From Desulfobacteraceae bacterium (lineage in GTDB: Bacteria > Desulfobacterota > Desulfobacteria > Desulfobacterales > Desulfobacteraceae), in NCBI GenBank assembly GCA_016744295.1, contig JADGEQ010000015.1:1-64000 (forward strand): DNA of 64,000 nucleotides. The letters run 5' to 3'. The position numbers were made by a program, and so were the translations under genes. Position 1 is the stretch's first letter; the number at the start of each line of letters is the position of its first letter. Shown in pieces: positions 1 through 11,115 of this stretch. The notes under the pieces were generated by a model, which was not told the DNA's origin, made no database searches, and saw nothing but the letters and a program-made list of their open reading frames with translations.

Positions 1-13
1 GTTTGTAAAAATT

Positions 14-81
14 ATTATGGGGAGTGTTTTGATATGAATCAACAGGAAACAGTATGATTGTCAAGCCACACTCCCCATTAT
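14..81. repeat. Inverted repeat at the broken end of the integrase gene
   Basis: Arms of 14 bases at 14-27 (ATTATGGGGAGTGT) and 68-81 (ACACTCCCCATTAT) are reverse complements except for one position. The spacer is 40 bases. The right arm covers the last codons of the truncated integrase, exactly where homology to tyrosine recombinases stops. It could be the end of a small mobile element, a recombination-site arm pair, or a hairpin formed at the rearrangement junction. No transposase is visible between the arms. Confidence 0.55.
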
Positions 82-1047
82 ATCTGACTCCACATAATGT
101 CTCAGGTCATGGAATCGGATGGTTAACCCGGCTTTTTTCCTGATGCGTCTCCATACCTTGTCATAACCTTTGGGATTGTATGCCCCGTATTGAGATGAGA
201 AAACCCGGTCACAGTTTTTTAGTTCTTTAGCCATGAGAAGAACATCATGTGTCTTCTGACCAATGGGGAGAGTCTGGCCTTTGCCGTTTTTGGTATTCAT
301 GCCGTGAAAGGTCATAAGGCGGTTCTCAAGGTCGATATCTTCCCATTTGAGGGATAGTATCTCCCCACGCCGTTTCCCGGTGTAGAGGGCAAATCTTACA
401 ATCAAAGTGCCTCTTTGGTTCTCCCATGAGTCCAGAACAGAAAGGAGATTCTTTAGTTCGGCTTTCGATAGGGTATTGCTGACACGATTATCAAATTTCG
501 GAGCTTTTATTTTCAGGCAAGGGTTGAGGCCAGTGTATAAGTCTCGGCGGATTGCCCAATTGAAGATCCTCTTCTGTAGGATCAGGACATGTTTAACGGT
601 TTGGGGAGCATAGGGCTTGCCTATTCGATTGTCAGAACCACGCATTTTATCAAGCACTACCTCAATGTCCAGGGGGGTAACCTTGTCCATCTTCATATTT
701 TTGAGGTGCGGTTCAATATGATACCTCCATCGGGTTTGATCTTCCGTCCATGATCTTTTGTTGATCTTTGCCCAGGCCAGGTACTTATCCCACACATCAG
801 ATAGGGAAGGTGCCTTCTGGATGTTAAAATGTTCAAGCTCGATAGATTCGGTCTTCAGCTTTGCCTCAACCTTCTTGGCAAGCTCCAAGGATTCAACTAT
901 CTTTGATTTCCGTTTGCCGGTGCTGAGCTTGACAGTAACCCTGTACTTGCGGTTACCGGGTGTGAATTTGTGATTGCATTTTTTGCATTCTTTGGTGCCG
1001 ATCTTAGCGCCAGACTTGCATTCTGGACAGTGTAGATTGATTGTCAT
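61..1047 (-). pseudogene. Tyrosine-family integrase, C-terminally truncated
   Basis: This is a site-specific recombinase of the phage/genomic-island integrase type. The N-terminus carries a zinc-ribbon-like CPEC...CKKC pair (residues about 8-24), then a basic arm-binding region and an SAM-like core-binding domain (about 80-180). The catalytic domain begins near 195. The first catalytic Arg is in TGKRRGE, the beta-hairpin Lys in TKNGKGQ, and HDLRH lies at residues 313-317. The protein stops 11 residues after HDLRH, so the second His/Trp box and the nucleophilic Tyr are missing, and no alternative frame supplies them before the window edge. The gene is therefore probably inactive. It lies 125 bp from the 3' end of tRNA-Glu and reads away from it, the usual layout of an element integrated at a tRNA. 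Confidence 0.85.
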
Positions 1048-1133
1048 GCGATACCCCTTCTTGGTTTGGGTATCTTGAAAGGTGTGTAAATAGTGTGTAA
1101 ACAGGACGTTTTAAGGGGGGGTAGAAGCACAAA

Positions 1134-1161
1134 AGGGCCATGCTCTGAAAAGCATAACCCT
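1134..1161 (-). terminator. Rho-independent terminator after tRNA-Glu
   Basis: Read on the minus strand, AGGGTTATGCT pairs with AGCATGGCCCT (11 base pairs including two G-U) around a 6-base loop and is followed by TTTT. It begins 11 bases after the CCA end of the tRNA. It sits on the element side of the integration point, so it could have been brought in by the element. Confidence 0.6.
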
Positions 1162-1171
1162 CTGAAATACT

Positions 1172-1246
1172 TGGTGATCCCACGGGGAATCGAACCCCGG
1201 TTTCCGGCGTGAGAGGCCAGCGTCCTAACCGCTAGACGATGGGACC
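1172..1246 (-). tRNA. tRNA-Glu (anticodon CTC)
   Basis: The 75-base minus-strand sequence folds as a full cloverleaf. The acceptor stem is GGTCCCA/TGGGATC with discriminator A and an encoded CCA. The anticodon stem is CTGGC/GCCGG with loop CTCTCAC, giving anticodon CTC, and the T-arm GGGG-TTCGATT-CCCC is intact. The 3' half probably serves as the attachment site for the adjacent integrative element, so an intact copy after integration is expected. Confidence 0.96.
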
Positions 1247-1303
1247 ATCAGTAAAGGCTGATATCTATACCGGATGAACTCAAAAGTCAATTAAAAATCC
1301 TGG

Positions 1304-1507
1304 TTAAATCGGTTTTTTTTGTCCTTTTTTAAATCCAAAGATCAGATAAATGAGCCAGCCGATGAGGGGAATCAGGGCAACAAAGTGCCAGATCACCTTT
1401 GCTTTGGCTGATCCAAAGTCTTTTTTGATGATGTCAATCAGGGCCAGCATGGTCAATCCCAATGACAGGGCGGCTATGAGCAGTATATATAAAACAATCT
1501 TATCCAT
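1304..1507 (-). CDS. Small two-TM protein, PLDc_N (phospholipase D-nuclease N-terminal-like) family
   Basis: A 67-residue inner-membrane protein. It has a first hydrophobic helix at residues 4-26 and a second at about 40-60, with a short loop DIIKKDFGSAKAKVIW between them. The LxDI...W..v..iP..G.liYl.fG pattern matches the PLDc_N domain, which occurs alone as a small membrane protein or before phospholipase D/cardiolipin synthase domains. No PLD catalytic HKD motif is present. The function is unknown. It lies just downstream of a lytic transglycosylase on the same strand and could be cotranscribed with it. Confidence 0.75.
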   Translation of the reverse strand: MDKIVLYILLIAALSLGLTMLALIDIIKKDFGSAKAKVIWHFVALIPLIGWLIYLIFGFKKGQKKPI

Positions 1508-1519
1508 GAAAGTTTGTGT

Positions 1520-2410
1520 TCATCCTTCTTTTAATTTGTCTGAAATTTTTAACAGGGTGTCTACGTAGTAGTTGCTGTGATTGTACCGGAACAAAACTTC
1601 GTGTTGGCGTTGGCGAGGAATGCCGGGTTTCCAGCCATGGTGCTTTAGGTAATTGGCCACGGAAGAAATGGCATCGGAATGGCTGAACAGGTCCACACGG
1701 CCATCATTGTCGCCGTCCTTTGCCAGGGTCAGGGCATTGGAGGGCATGAATTGGGAGATGCCCATGGCACCGGCATAGGATCCTTTGATTGATTCCGGGG
1801 CAATTTGTTCCCGGGTCGTATATTTTATAAGGGCTTTGAGCTCCTGGTATCCCCATTGGGAACGGGTTTTAACTTTCTTTTCAAATTTTTCCCGATTGGG
1901 TTTTTTCTTGTCCGGGATGGACTTCCAGATACGTTCCTTTAACGAATCATCTGTCAGGGATGCCATGGTGGACAGGGTGTTGATGACTGTTCGTTTGCCA
2001 AGATAACCACCCAGTTGGGTTTCAACCAATAAAATAGCGGTAATGACGGTTTTGTCCACCCCATATGTTTTTTCGGCTATCTCCAGGCTTTCCTTGTGGG
2101 TTTTCATATATTTGCGGGCATTTGCAATGGGCTTTGAGGCAAGAAACTGATCATAGTCCAGGCTTGATTCAGAATGAATGAAAAATAGAGAAACGCCCGA
2201 GGGGGTAAAAAATACCTGTTCACTGGAAAAGAGGGTGTTGATCTCTTCCGGATTGAAGCCGTCCTGGATCAGGCGCTGGGACAATTTTGAAAATTCATTT
2301 CCCTTTTGTGATTCCTGTGCAACGACATGGGAAATACTCAAATAAAAGCAAAACAGTAAAATGAAGAACAATTTCGATATTCGTTTGTATGACAATGGCA
2401 AATGTCCCAT
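1520..2410 (-). CDS. Lytic murein transglycosylase, MltB-like (GH103)
   Basis: This enzyme cleaves the beta-1,4 bond between MurNAc and GlcNAc in peptidoglycan, leaving 1,6-anhydroMurNAc. The 296-residue protein has a basic start and a hydrophobic signal segment at residues 13-31 (cleavage near VVAQ), so it should be periplasmic; no lipobox Cys is evident. The predicted catalytic Glu is E130 in LLVETQLG. The SYAGAMGISQFMPS substrate-groove motif and the DGDNDGRVDLF segment are typical of the MltB/SltB family. The start is the ATG at 2410. It probably contributes to wall turnover. Family assignment is firm; the exact paralogue name is not. Confidence 0.9.
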   Translation of the reverse strand: MGHLPLSYKRISKLFFILLFCFYLSISHVVAQESQKGNEFSKLSQRLIQDGFNPEEINTLFSSEQVFFTPSGVSLFFIHSESSLDYDQFLASKPIANARKYMKTHKESLEIAEKTYGVDKTVITAILLVETQLGGYLGKRTVINTLSTMASLTDDSLKERIWKSIPDKKKPNREKFEKKVKTRSQWGYQELKALIKYTTREQIAPESIKGSYAGAMGISQFMPSNALTLAKDGDNDGRVDLFSHSDAISSVANYLKHHGWKPGIPRQRQHEVLFRYNHSNYYVDTLLKISDKLKEG

Positions 2411-2821
2411 GGTTATGATATCAACTCCCTTGCTGTTTTTTGACCCATTTTTACCCGGCCGATACCCAGTTTATTTTTTCCTTATAGCCTATTTTTTTTC
2501 CGATTGCATTAAAAAAATATATCCGGGGCAGGACTAAGGATAACAGGGGGAAAATGGCGGGGCATCCATTGTCAAGAGAGGGGACAAAGGTGTTACCGTC
2601 ATGAAAAGAGGCGGGCCCGATGGGGCTTTTATCGGGCCCGCCTGATAACATTGTAGGTCTATAAGGACCGCAACGTTTATAACTTGAACCAAATTGCTTG
2701 TCTTTTGGCCCATCTATTTCGTTGCATCAAAGGCCGAATACGTATCATCCTTTAATGCGCCTTGTATATGGGCCTCCTGTCCTATTTTTGCTCAACTTAT
2801 TTTATTTGAGGTTAAAAGGGA
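2411..2821. other. Intergenic region between the lytic transglycosylase and glnA
   Basis: These 411 bases hold the glnA terminator hairpin (2610-2642) and, to its left, the presumed promoter of the transglycosylase gene. A 66-codon open frame across the hairpin has no coding character. I see no other gene or RNA here. Confidence 0.6.
2610..2642 (-). terminator. Strong terminator downstream of glnA
   Basis: A perfect 12-bp stem (GGCGGGCCCGAT / ATCGGGCCCGCC) has a 9-base loop. On the minus strand it is followed by CTCTTTTC. It lies 180 bp beyond the glnA stop codon and should end the glnD-glnB-glnA transcript. Confidence 0.8.
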
Positions 2822-4234
2822 TTAAATATCATAGTAGAGATAGAACTCATGTGGATGGGGACGACTGATAACCGGTTTGACTTCATTTTTCATCTTATAG
2901 TCAATCCAGTAGTCGATGACATCCTTGGTAAATACATCGCCCTTGAGTAGGAAGTCATGGTCTTCTTTCAGGGCAGCCAGGGCTTCTTCCAGGGTGCCGG
3001 GTGCAGATTCCATTTCTGCCAGTTCTTCCGGTGGCAGATCATAGATGTTTTTATCCATGGGATCGCCTGGATCCATTTTGTTCTGGATACCGTCGATCAT
3101 GGCCATGGCAATGGCGGCAAAGGCCATGTAACCGTTGCATGCGGGATCAGGGGTTCTGAATTCAACCCGTTTGGCCTTGGGGGATGCAGAGTACATGGGC
3201 AGCCTGATGGCCGCTGATCTGTTTCTGCTGGAGTATGCCAGGTTAATGGGGGCTTCGAACCCTGGAACAAGCCGCTTGTAGGAGTTGGTAGTGGGGTTGG
3301 TGATGGCGCAAAGTGCCTTGCAATGTTTCATGATGCCGCCGATGGCATATAGGGCCATGTCGGACATGCCGGCATATTTGTTGCCTGCAAACAAGGGATT
3401 GCCGTCTTTCCAGAAGCTCATGTGGGTGTGCATGCCCGAACCGTTGTCGCCGTAGACTGGTTTGGGCATGAAGGTGACAGAATGGTCATATTTGGCAGCC
3501 ACATTTTTTAAAACATATTTAAACCAGGCAAGGCTGTCACCCATGTTTAAAAGGGAGTCAAACCGAAGATCGATTTCAGACTGGCCCGCAGCGCCAACCT
3601 CATGGTGCTGGCATTCCATGGCAATACCCAGGTCTTCCAGGGTGAGCATCATCTCTGTTCTCATGTCCTGGTATTTGTCAGAGGGAGGCAGGGGAAAATA
3701 CCCGCTTTTGGGGCGGATTTTGTATCCTGTGTTGGGCATTTCATCGGCCCCCGTGTTCCAATGGGCTTCCGGGGAGTCAATTTCAAAGAAGGCGGCATTG
3801 GGTTCAGAGGAATATCGGATATTGGAGAAGATAAAGAACTCAGGTTCCGGACCCACATAGATGGTGTCGCCAATGCCGGTGCTTTTCAGGTAGCTTTCCA
3901 CTTTTTTTGCAATGCCCCTGGGATCCCGGCTGTAGGCTTCATGGCTGATGGGGTTGTGGATATTTCCGATGAGGACCAGGGTGGGGACCTTAAAAAAGGG
4001 ATCGATTTTGGCTGTGCCAGGCTCGGGAATAACGATCATGTCGGAGTTGTCAATATTCTGCCATGCCCGCATGCTGGATCCGTCAAAACCAAACCCATCT
4101 TCAAAGGCGGATTCGGTGAGCTCTCCCAATGGTACTGAAAAATGCTGCCAGGTGCCGATAAAGTCCATGTAACGAAGATCAACTATTTTGACTTCATTTT
4201 CCTTGGCCATTGCAATTACGTCTTTTGGTGTCAT
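2822..4234 (-). CDS. glnA: Glutamine synthetase, type I
   Basis: It makes glutamine from glutamate, ammonia and ATP in the cytoplasm and is the main ammonium-assimilating enzyme. At 470 residues it has the usual GS-I length. Visible GS signatures include FDGSSMRAW in the beta-grasp domain, the PEPEFF metal/substrate motif, NGSGMHTHMSFW and the conserved R-x-P...SAAIRLP region. The loop NIYDLPPEE carries the Tyr that GlnE adenylylates in proteobacterial GS-I, so activity is probably controlled covalently. It is the last gene after glnD and glnB, 48 bp downstream of glnB. Start is ATG at 4234. The enzyme identity is close to certain. Confidence 0.98.
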   Translation of the reverse strand: MTPKDVIAMAKENEVKIVDLRYMDFIGTWQHFSVPLGELTESAFEDGFGFDGSSMRAWQNIDNSDMIVIPEPGTAKIDPFFKVPTLVLIGNIHNPISHEAYSRDPRGIAKKVESYLKSTGIGDTIYVGPEPEFFIFSNIRYSSEPNAAFFEIDSPEAHWNTGADEMPNTGYKIRPKSGYFPLPPSDKYQDMRTEMMLTLEDLGIAMECQHHEVGAAGQSEIDLRFDSLLNMGDSLAWFKYVLKNVAAKYDHSVTFMPKPVYGDNGSGMHTHMSFWKDGNPLFAGNKYAGMSDMALYAIGGIMKHCKALCAITNPTTNSYKRLVPGFEAPINLAYSSRNRSAAIRLPMYSASPKAKRVEFRTPDPACNGYMAFAAIAMAMIDGIQNKMDPGDPMDKNIYDLPPEELAEMESAPGTLEEALAALKEDHDFLLKGDVFTKDVIDYWIDYKMKNEVKPVISRPHPHEFYLYYDI

Positions 4235-4282
4235 TTCTATTACTTCCTTATTGTGTTGAATATCAACTATCTAGAATTTATT

Positions 4283-7247
<2,965 letters not shown>

Positions 7248-7321
7248 TTGCAATTTAATTCCCGCTGGTTAATTCATGGCAGACTAAGCTTTCAATATTG
7301 CACCAAATTTTATAGCAATAT

Positions 7322-7337
7322 TGCAATGGACGTGCCA
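7322..7337 (-). promoter_or_regulatory. Sigma-54 (-24/-12) promoter for glnD-glnB-glnA
   Basis: On the minus strand the sequence TGGCACGTCCATTGCA is an exact match to the RpoN consensus TGGCAC-N5-TTGCA, with both GG and GC dinucleotides at the right spacing. It ends about 75 bases from the glnD start. Transcription would require an NtrC-type activator, as expected for nitrogen assimilation genes. Confidence 0.88.
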
Positions 7338-7406
7338 GAGCTGAAATGGCAGCCTTCTTGAAGGATGGGCCACTGCGGGAGAAGGATGGAAAATAAAAGA
7401 ACCATT

Positions 7407-7462
7407 ATTAGTTACAAAAATGTCGCACATACTGGATTTGTCATTACGTTTTTGTAATTAAT
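7407..7462. promoter_or_regulatory. Inverted repeat upstream of the sigma-54 promoter (candidate enhancer)
   Basis: Arms ATTAGTTACAAAAATG (7407-7422) and CGTTTTTGTAATTAAT (7447-7462) are reverse complements at 14 of 16 positions with a 24-base spacer. The repeat starts 70 bp upstream of the -24 box, the usual position of an enhancer-binding-protein site. It does not match the enterobacterial NtrC site (GCAC...GTGC), so the bound regulator is unknown. Confidence 0.55.
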
Positions 7463-7513
7463 CGGGAAGAGTTTTTTTTGAATGCGGTTGTTTTGTTTGC
7501 CAGGGAGGGGAAT

Positions 7514-7550
7514 CTCTCCGCCGAATATGAAATCACTATTCGGCGGAGAG
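7514..7550 (-). terminator. Hairpin downstream of tatA
   Basis: Perfect 14-bp stem CTCTCCGCCGAATA / TATTCGGCGGAGAG with a 9-base loop, 29 bp after the tatA stop. Neither strand shows a good T-tract after it. It could be an imperfect terminator or an mRNA-stabilising hairpin. Confidence 0.6.
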
Positions 7551-7578
7551 GATAGGCTGGTACTGAAGATGAAGAAAA

Positions 7579-7764
7579 TTAATCTTTTTCGATTTTTTCC
7601 GGCTCATCTTCCTTCTTCTCGATGGGTTCTGTTGTGGCTTTTTTGAAGTTTTTAATCCCTTTTCCCAGGCCAGCGCCGATTTCAGGAAGTTTTCCCGCCC
7701 CAAAGATAATAAGGATAATAACAAGAATTATTATTAGTTCCGGCATTCCGAGTCCACCAATCAT
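7579..7764 (-). CDS. tatA: Twin-arginine translocase subunit TatA/TatE
   Basis: It forms the protein-conducting part of the Tat pathway that exports folded, often cofactor-containing proteins. The 61-residue protein has a short periplasmic N-terminus, one transmembrane helix (about residues 8-22), the FG hinge ([10 protein letters not shown]), an amphipathic helix ([11 protein letters not shown]) and an acidic/basic tail. A conserved polar residue (Glu9) sits at the membrane entry. It is a single-gene unit; tatB and tatC are not in this window. Confidence 0.93.
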   Translation of the reverse strand: MIGGLGMPELIIILVIILIIFGAGKLPEIGAGLGKGIKNFKKATTEPIEKKEDEPEKIEKD

Positions 7765-8008
7765 AGTCTGCTCCTATTTAATCATAGCTTTAATATCAAA
7801 TGGAATTAGTAACACTAAGTTATATAGGTGTCAATCTTTTAGAAAATGGCAACCATAAATTAAAAATACAATTTTGTAATATAAAAATTAGAATCAACCT
7901 GATTTAGAATAAAACGCTTGTGAAAAAATACAGGATGATTCATATAGTTTGCTATGCTAAAGAATAGTTAATGATAATATAAAAATTAAATTTGCGGAGA
8001 AACCATCG

Positions 8009-8860
8009 ATGAACCAACCCCTTAATGATGAATTCCATGGTGCGGATAAATATGTTCTGGACAGTGAACTGGCCTCAATTGTCAATATATCCATGAAATT
8101 GGAAATGCCCTTGTTGCTCAAGGGAGAGCCTGGCACCGGCAAAACCATGCTGGCTTACGCCATTGCCGAAACCCTTTCCATGCCCTTGACCATATTAAAT
8201 GTTAAATCCAGCATGAAACTTGTGGAAGCCTTGTACCAGTATGATACCCTGACCCGGCTAAATGATTCCCGGTTTGGGGATTCCAACCGGGATGTCTCTG
8301 ATATTGATGCGTATATTAAAATGGGAAAAATAGGTCAGGCCTTTTGTGCAGATCAAAAAACCGTGCTGCTCATTGATGAGATTGACAAGGCAGATACGGA
8401 TTTTCAGGATGACATGCTGGATGTTCTGGATCAGATGCAGTTTGATATTATTGAAACCGATAAAACCGTAAAAGCAAAACACAGGCCCGTGATCATTATT
8501 ACTTCCAATGCCAAAAAAGATCTGTCAGACCCCTTTCTTGGCCGTTGTAATTTTCATCACATTGCCTTTCCCGATCCTAAAATGATGCGCAAGATTATCA
8601 ATGTGCATTTTGAAAATATTGATGAACGACTGGCGGAAAATGCCATTAATTCCTTCTATCGATTAAGAGAGATTGATGCCATTGAAAAAAAACCGGCCAC
8701 CCGGGAATTGCTCAATTGGATCCGGGCGTTGAATGCCGATCCGGATTTCAAAGCCAAGGATCTTGTTAAAGAAAAAATGCCCTTTCTGGGGGTTTTGTTT
8801 AAAAAAAGCCCGGATTATGATCGGGCAAAAAACCTGACAACCAGACGAAAAATGTTTTAA
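8009..8860 (+). CDS. MoxR-family AAA+ ATPase
   Basis: A AAA+ ATPase of the MoxR type, a group that usually acts as a chaperone for metallo-enzyme maturation or stress complexes together with VWA proteins. The 283-residue protein has Walker A GEPGTGKT near residue 37, Walker B VLLIDEIDKAD near 118 and sensor-1 IIITSNAKKDL. The next gene, 13 bp downstream, encodes a CoxE-like VWA protein, the usual partner. The substrate of this pair is not evident from the neighbours (tatA upstream, TatD nuclease downstream). The ATG at 8009 is preceded by GCGGAGAAACC. Confidence 0.92.
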   Translation: MNQPLNDEFHGADKYVLDSELASIVNISMKLEMPLLLKGEPGTGKTMLAYAIAETLSMPLTILNVKSSMKLVEALYQYDTLTRLNDSRFGDSNRDVSDIDAYIKMGKIGQAFCADQKTVLLIDEIDKADTDFQDDMLDVLDQMQFDIIETDKTVKAKHRPVIIITSNAKKDLSDPFLGRCNFHHIAFPDPKMMRKIINVHFENIDERLAENAINSFYRLREIDAIEKKPATRELLNWIRALNADPDFKAKDLVKEKMPFLGVLFKKSPDYDRAKNLTTRRKMF

Positions 8861-8873
8861 CGGGCGGTTATCC

Positions 8874-10067
8874 ATGTTTCTAAATTTTTTTTATATACTC
8901 AAAGAGGTTGGCATCCCGGTATCTCCCACCTCTTTTCTTATATTGCAAAAAGCATTGCACCAGGGGAATATCAACAGCCTGGGTGAATTTTATACCTGCG
9001 CCCGGGCTATTCTGGTGAAGAGTGAACGCTATTTTGATCTTTATGACCAGGTCTTTGCCCATCATTTTGAAGGGGTTCCCCTGCCCGAAGATGGCGGGTT
9101 TGAAATCGACGAGATTGCCCGGGGCATGCTGGATGAATGGTTGAAAAATCCCAAGCAATTGGCCGATGCCCTGGGGACGGATGAAGAAACCTTGAGCAAA
9201 ATGTCCCCGGATGAATTGATTGCCTATTTTAAGAAGCGCCTCAAGGATCAGGATGGGCGCCACGATGGCGGGAGTAAATGGATTGGGACAGGCGGACGTT
9301 CCCCGGTGGGGCATTCCGGGTACCATCCCGGCGGCATGCGGGTGGGGGGAGAATCCCGGAATAAATCAGCGGTAAAAGTGGCCAATGAACGGCGTTATAA
9401 GGATTATTCCACCCGTGGGCCTCTGACCCAGGCCAAGATGGGGGAGGCGCTGAAGCGGCTGCGAAACCTTATCCCAGCCGGCCCCAAAGACAAGATCAAT
9501 ATTGATGAAACCATCCGAGAGACCCTGCGCAATGGAGGGGAGATTGAGCTTATTTTTGACCGGGCTCTGAAGGACCGGCTTAAGGTCATCCTTGCCATTG
9601 ACAACGGGGGATGGTCCATGGACCCCTATATTCAGGTGGTTCAGACCCTGTTTGACTATGCCAAATCTCAGTTTAAAGAGGTGAAAACCTATTTTTTCCA
9701 CAACACGATTTATGATTATCTGTGGGAGGATTCGGCCCGGTACAAGAAACCCAAGAGCCTTGTGGAGTTTTCCCGGCTTGATCCGGACACCCGGCTCATT
9801 GTATTGGGAGATGCCAGCATGGCGCCCTATGAACTCATGGCCCACGATGGTTCCATCCATATTACGGAAAGAAGCGGCAGGCCAAGTATCGAACAATTGA
9901 AGTTTTTGACCAAAACCTTTCCCCATACGGTTTGGCTGAATCCGGTGTCTGAATCCATGTGGGGGTATACCCATAGTATAATGGCCATCGGTCAGATTTT
10001 TCCCATGTATGAACTTTCCCTGGACGGCCTTGAAAAAGCGGTTGAAAAATTAATGGCTAAAAATTAA
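8874..10067 (+). CDS. VWA domain protein, CoxE-like
   Basis: A 397-residue protein paired with the MoxR ATPase. It has an N-terminal helical region (about 1-130), a Gly/Arg-rich linker (GGSKWIGTGGRSPVGHSG and following) and a C-terminal von Willebrand A-like domain beginning near LAIDNGGWSM. The MIDAS motif DxSxS is altered here to DNGGWS, so metal binding may differ or be lost. The second metal-loop region is around VLGDASMAPYEL. It probably works with the ATPase in remodelling a client complex. It ends 4 bp from the convergent TatD gene. The family is clear and the biological role is not. Confidence 0.85.
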   Translation: MFLNFFYILKEVGIPVSPTSFLILQKALHQGNINSLGEFYTCARAILVKSERYFDLYDQVFAHHFEGVPLPEDGGFEIDEIARGMLDEWLKNPKQLADALGTDEETLSKMSPDELIAYFKKRLKDQDGRHDGGSKWIGTGGRSPVGHSGYHPGGMRVGGESRNKSAVKVANERRYKDYSTRGPLTQAKMGEALKRLRNLIPAGPKDKINIDETIRETLRNGGEIELIFDRALKDRLKVILAIDNGGWSMDPYIQVVQTLFDYAKSQFKEVKTYFFHNTIYDYLWEDSARYKKPKSLVEFSRLDPDTRLIVLGDASMAPYELMAHDGSIHITERSGRPSIEQLKFLTKTFPHTVWLNPVSESMWGYTHSIMAIGQIFPMYELSLDGLEKAVEKLMAKN

Positions 10068-10071
10068 TAAT

Positions 10072-10905
10072 TTAAAGGCGGACCTTATAAAAGGTTAAGG
10101 TGTTTTCAAAAATAGTTTGGGACAACTTGTCCGGGTCTGCCTGTTTTATTTTTGCCAGTGTTAACAAAACAGATTTTACAAATGCCGGTTCATTCCTGCG
10201 GAACTTGTTTTTCTGGGGGGCCGGGGTCAGGTAGGGGGCATCTGTTTCAATCAAAATTCTGTCTTCGGGAATTAAAGGGGCAATTTTTCGTAGGTATTCC
10301 CCTCTTTTTTGAAGGGTCAGAATGCCGGTGATTCCAATGTGATATCCCAGATCCAGATATTTGAACATTTCCTGCTTGGTCCCGGAAAAGCAGTGAACCA
10401 CCCCTTGTCGTTGTTTTGGGCCCTCTAACTTCAGCATTTCATAAAACCGTCCATTGGAATCCCGCTCATGGAAAATCAGAGGGAGGTCTATCTCACCGGC
10501 AATGGCAAGTTGGGATGAAAAACAATCTTCCTGGTCTTTTTGCGGTGAAAACATCCGGTTAAAATCAAGGCCCGTTTCCCCCCAGGCTTTTACACAGGCA
10601 TGGGTATCTGCCAGATTTTTAAGGGTATCCAGTTTTTTGGCGGAACAATTGACGGCCTCATGGGGGTGGATCCCCACCGAGGTGATCAGTAGGGGGGTAT
10701 TTTGAACCGTGTCAACGGTCTGGTTTGTCGATGCGGGGCTGGCTTGACCCCGGGCTAGATCAATGGCTTTTAGGGAGGTTGGTAGATCAACCCCCACCAT
10801 CATTATTCCCTTTACCTGCTCCTGCTGTGCCCTGTCCATCACTTCTAAAAGGTCATTCGCATAGACCTTATCATCAATATGGCAGTGGGAATCAAATAAA
10901 ATCAT
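10072..10905 (-). CDS. TatD-family metal-dependent DNase
   Basis: A TIM-barrel amidohydrolase-superfamily nuclease (3'-5' exonuclease activity in characterised members). Metal ligands are visible in order: HCHID at residues 7-11, GETGLDF, the HERD segment, VVHCFSGT and ETDAPYLTP. At 277 residues it is slightly longer than the usual 255-265 because of a Ser/Thr/Gln-rich insertion near residues 53-72. Despite its name, its link to Tat transport is historical. It is transcribed alone, convergent with the VWA gene and divergent from ftsE. Confidence 0.93.
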   Translation of the reverse strand: MILFDSHCHIDDKVYANDLLEVMDRAQQEQVKGIMMVGVDLPTSLKAIDLARGQASPASTNQTVDTVQNTPLLITSVGIHPHEAVNCSAKKLDTLKNLADTHACVKAWGETGLDFNRMFSPQKDQEDCFSSQLAIAGEIDLPLIFHERDSNGRFYEMLKLEGPKQRQGVVHCFSGTKQEMFKYLDLGYHIGITGILTLQKRGEYLRKIAPLIPEDRILIETDAPYLTPAPQKNKFRRNEPAFVKSVLLTLAKIKQADPDKLSQTIFENTLTFYKVRL

Positions 10906-10955
10906 TTGCTAAATTACCTTTTTTTTGGGGTATCTGTCTTGGATTAAATATATCA

Positions 10956-11004
10956 AAGCCTTCACTGGTTGGAAGAAGCCGCTTTACGGTTACAGTGAAG
11001 GCTT
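10956..11004. repeat. Inverted repeat between tatD-family gene and ftsE
   Basis: Perfect 12-bp arms AAGCCTTCACTG (10956-10967) and CAGTGAAGGCTT (10993-11004) with a 25-base spacer lie between two divergent genes. No T-tract follows. It may be an operator for a dimeric regulator or a hairpin in one of the leader RNAs. Confidence 0.5.
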
Positions 11005-11034
11005 GGTGTAAGGAAAACTGTTTTTCAGCACTCC

Positions 11035-11063
11035 TTGACACAAAGGGTATATATCAGTAAATT
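11035..11063 (+). promoter_or_regulatory. Sigma-70-type promoter of the ftsEX operon
   Basis: TTGACA (11035-11040), a 17-base spacer and TAAATT (11058-11063) lie about 50 bp before the ftsE ATG. The -35 box is a consensus match. Confidence 0.6.
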
Positions 11064-11115
11064 CATCTTCAGTCAATTACCGACCAGGACCTAGGACAGG
11101 GCAGTAAATAAAATT

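Noticed and set aside
2451-2651. 66-codon minus-strand frame downstream of glnA
   Set aside because: It runs through the strong terminator hairpin and its product (MLSGGPDKSPIGPASF...) has no coding character.
3602-4138. 178-codon plus-strand frame opposite glnA
   Set aside because: Antisense to the highly conserved glutamine synthetase; a shadow of its codon usage.
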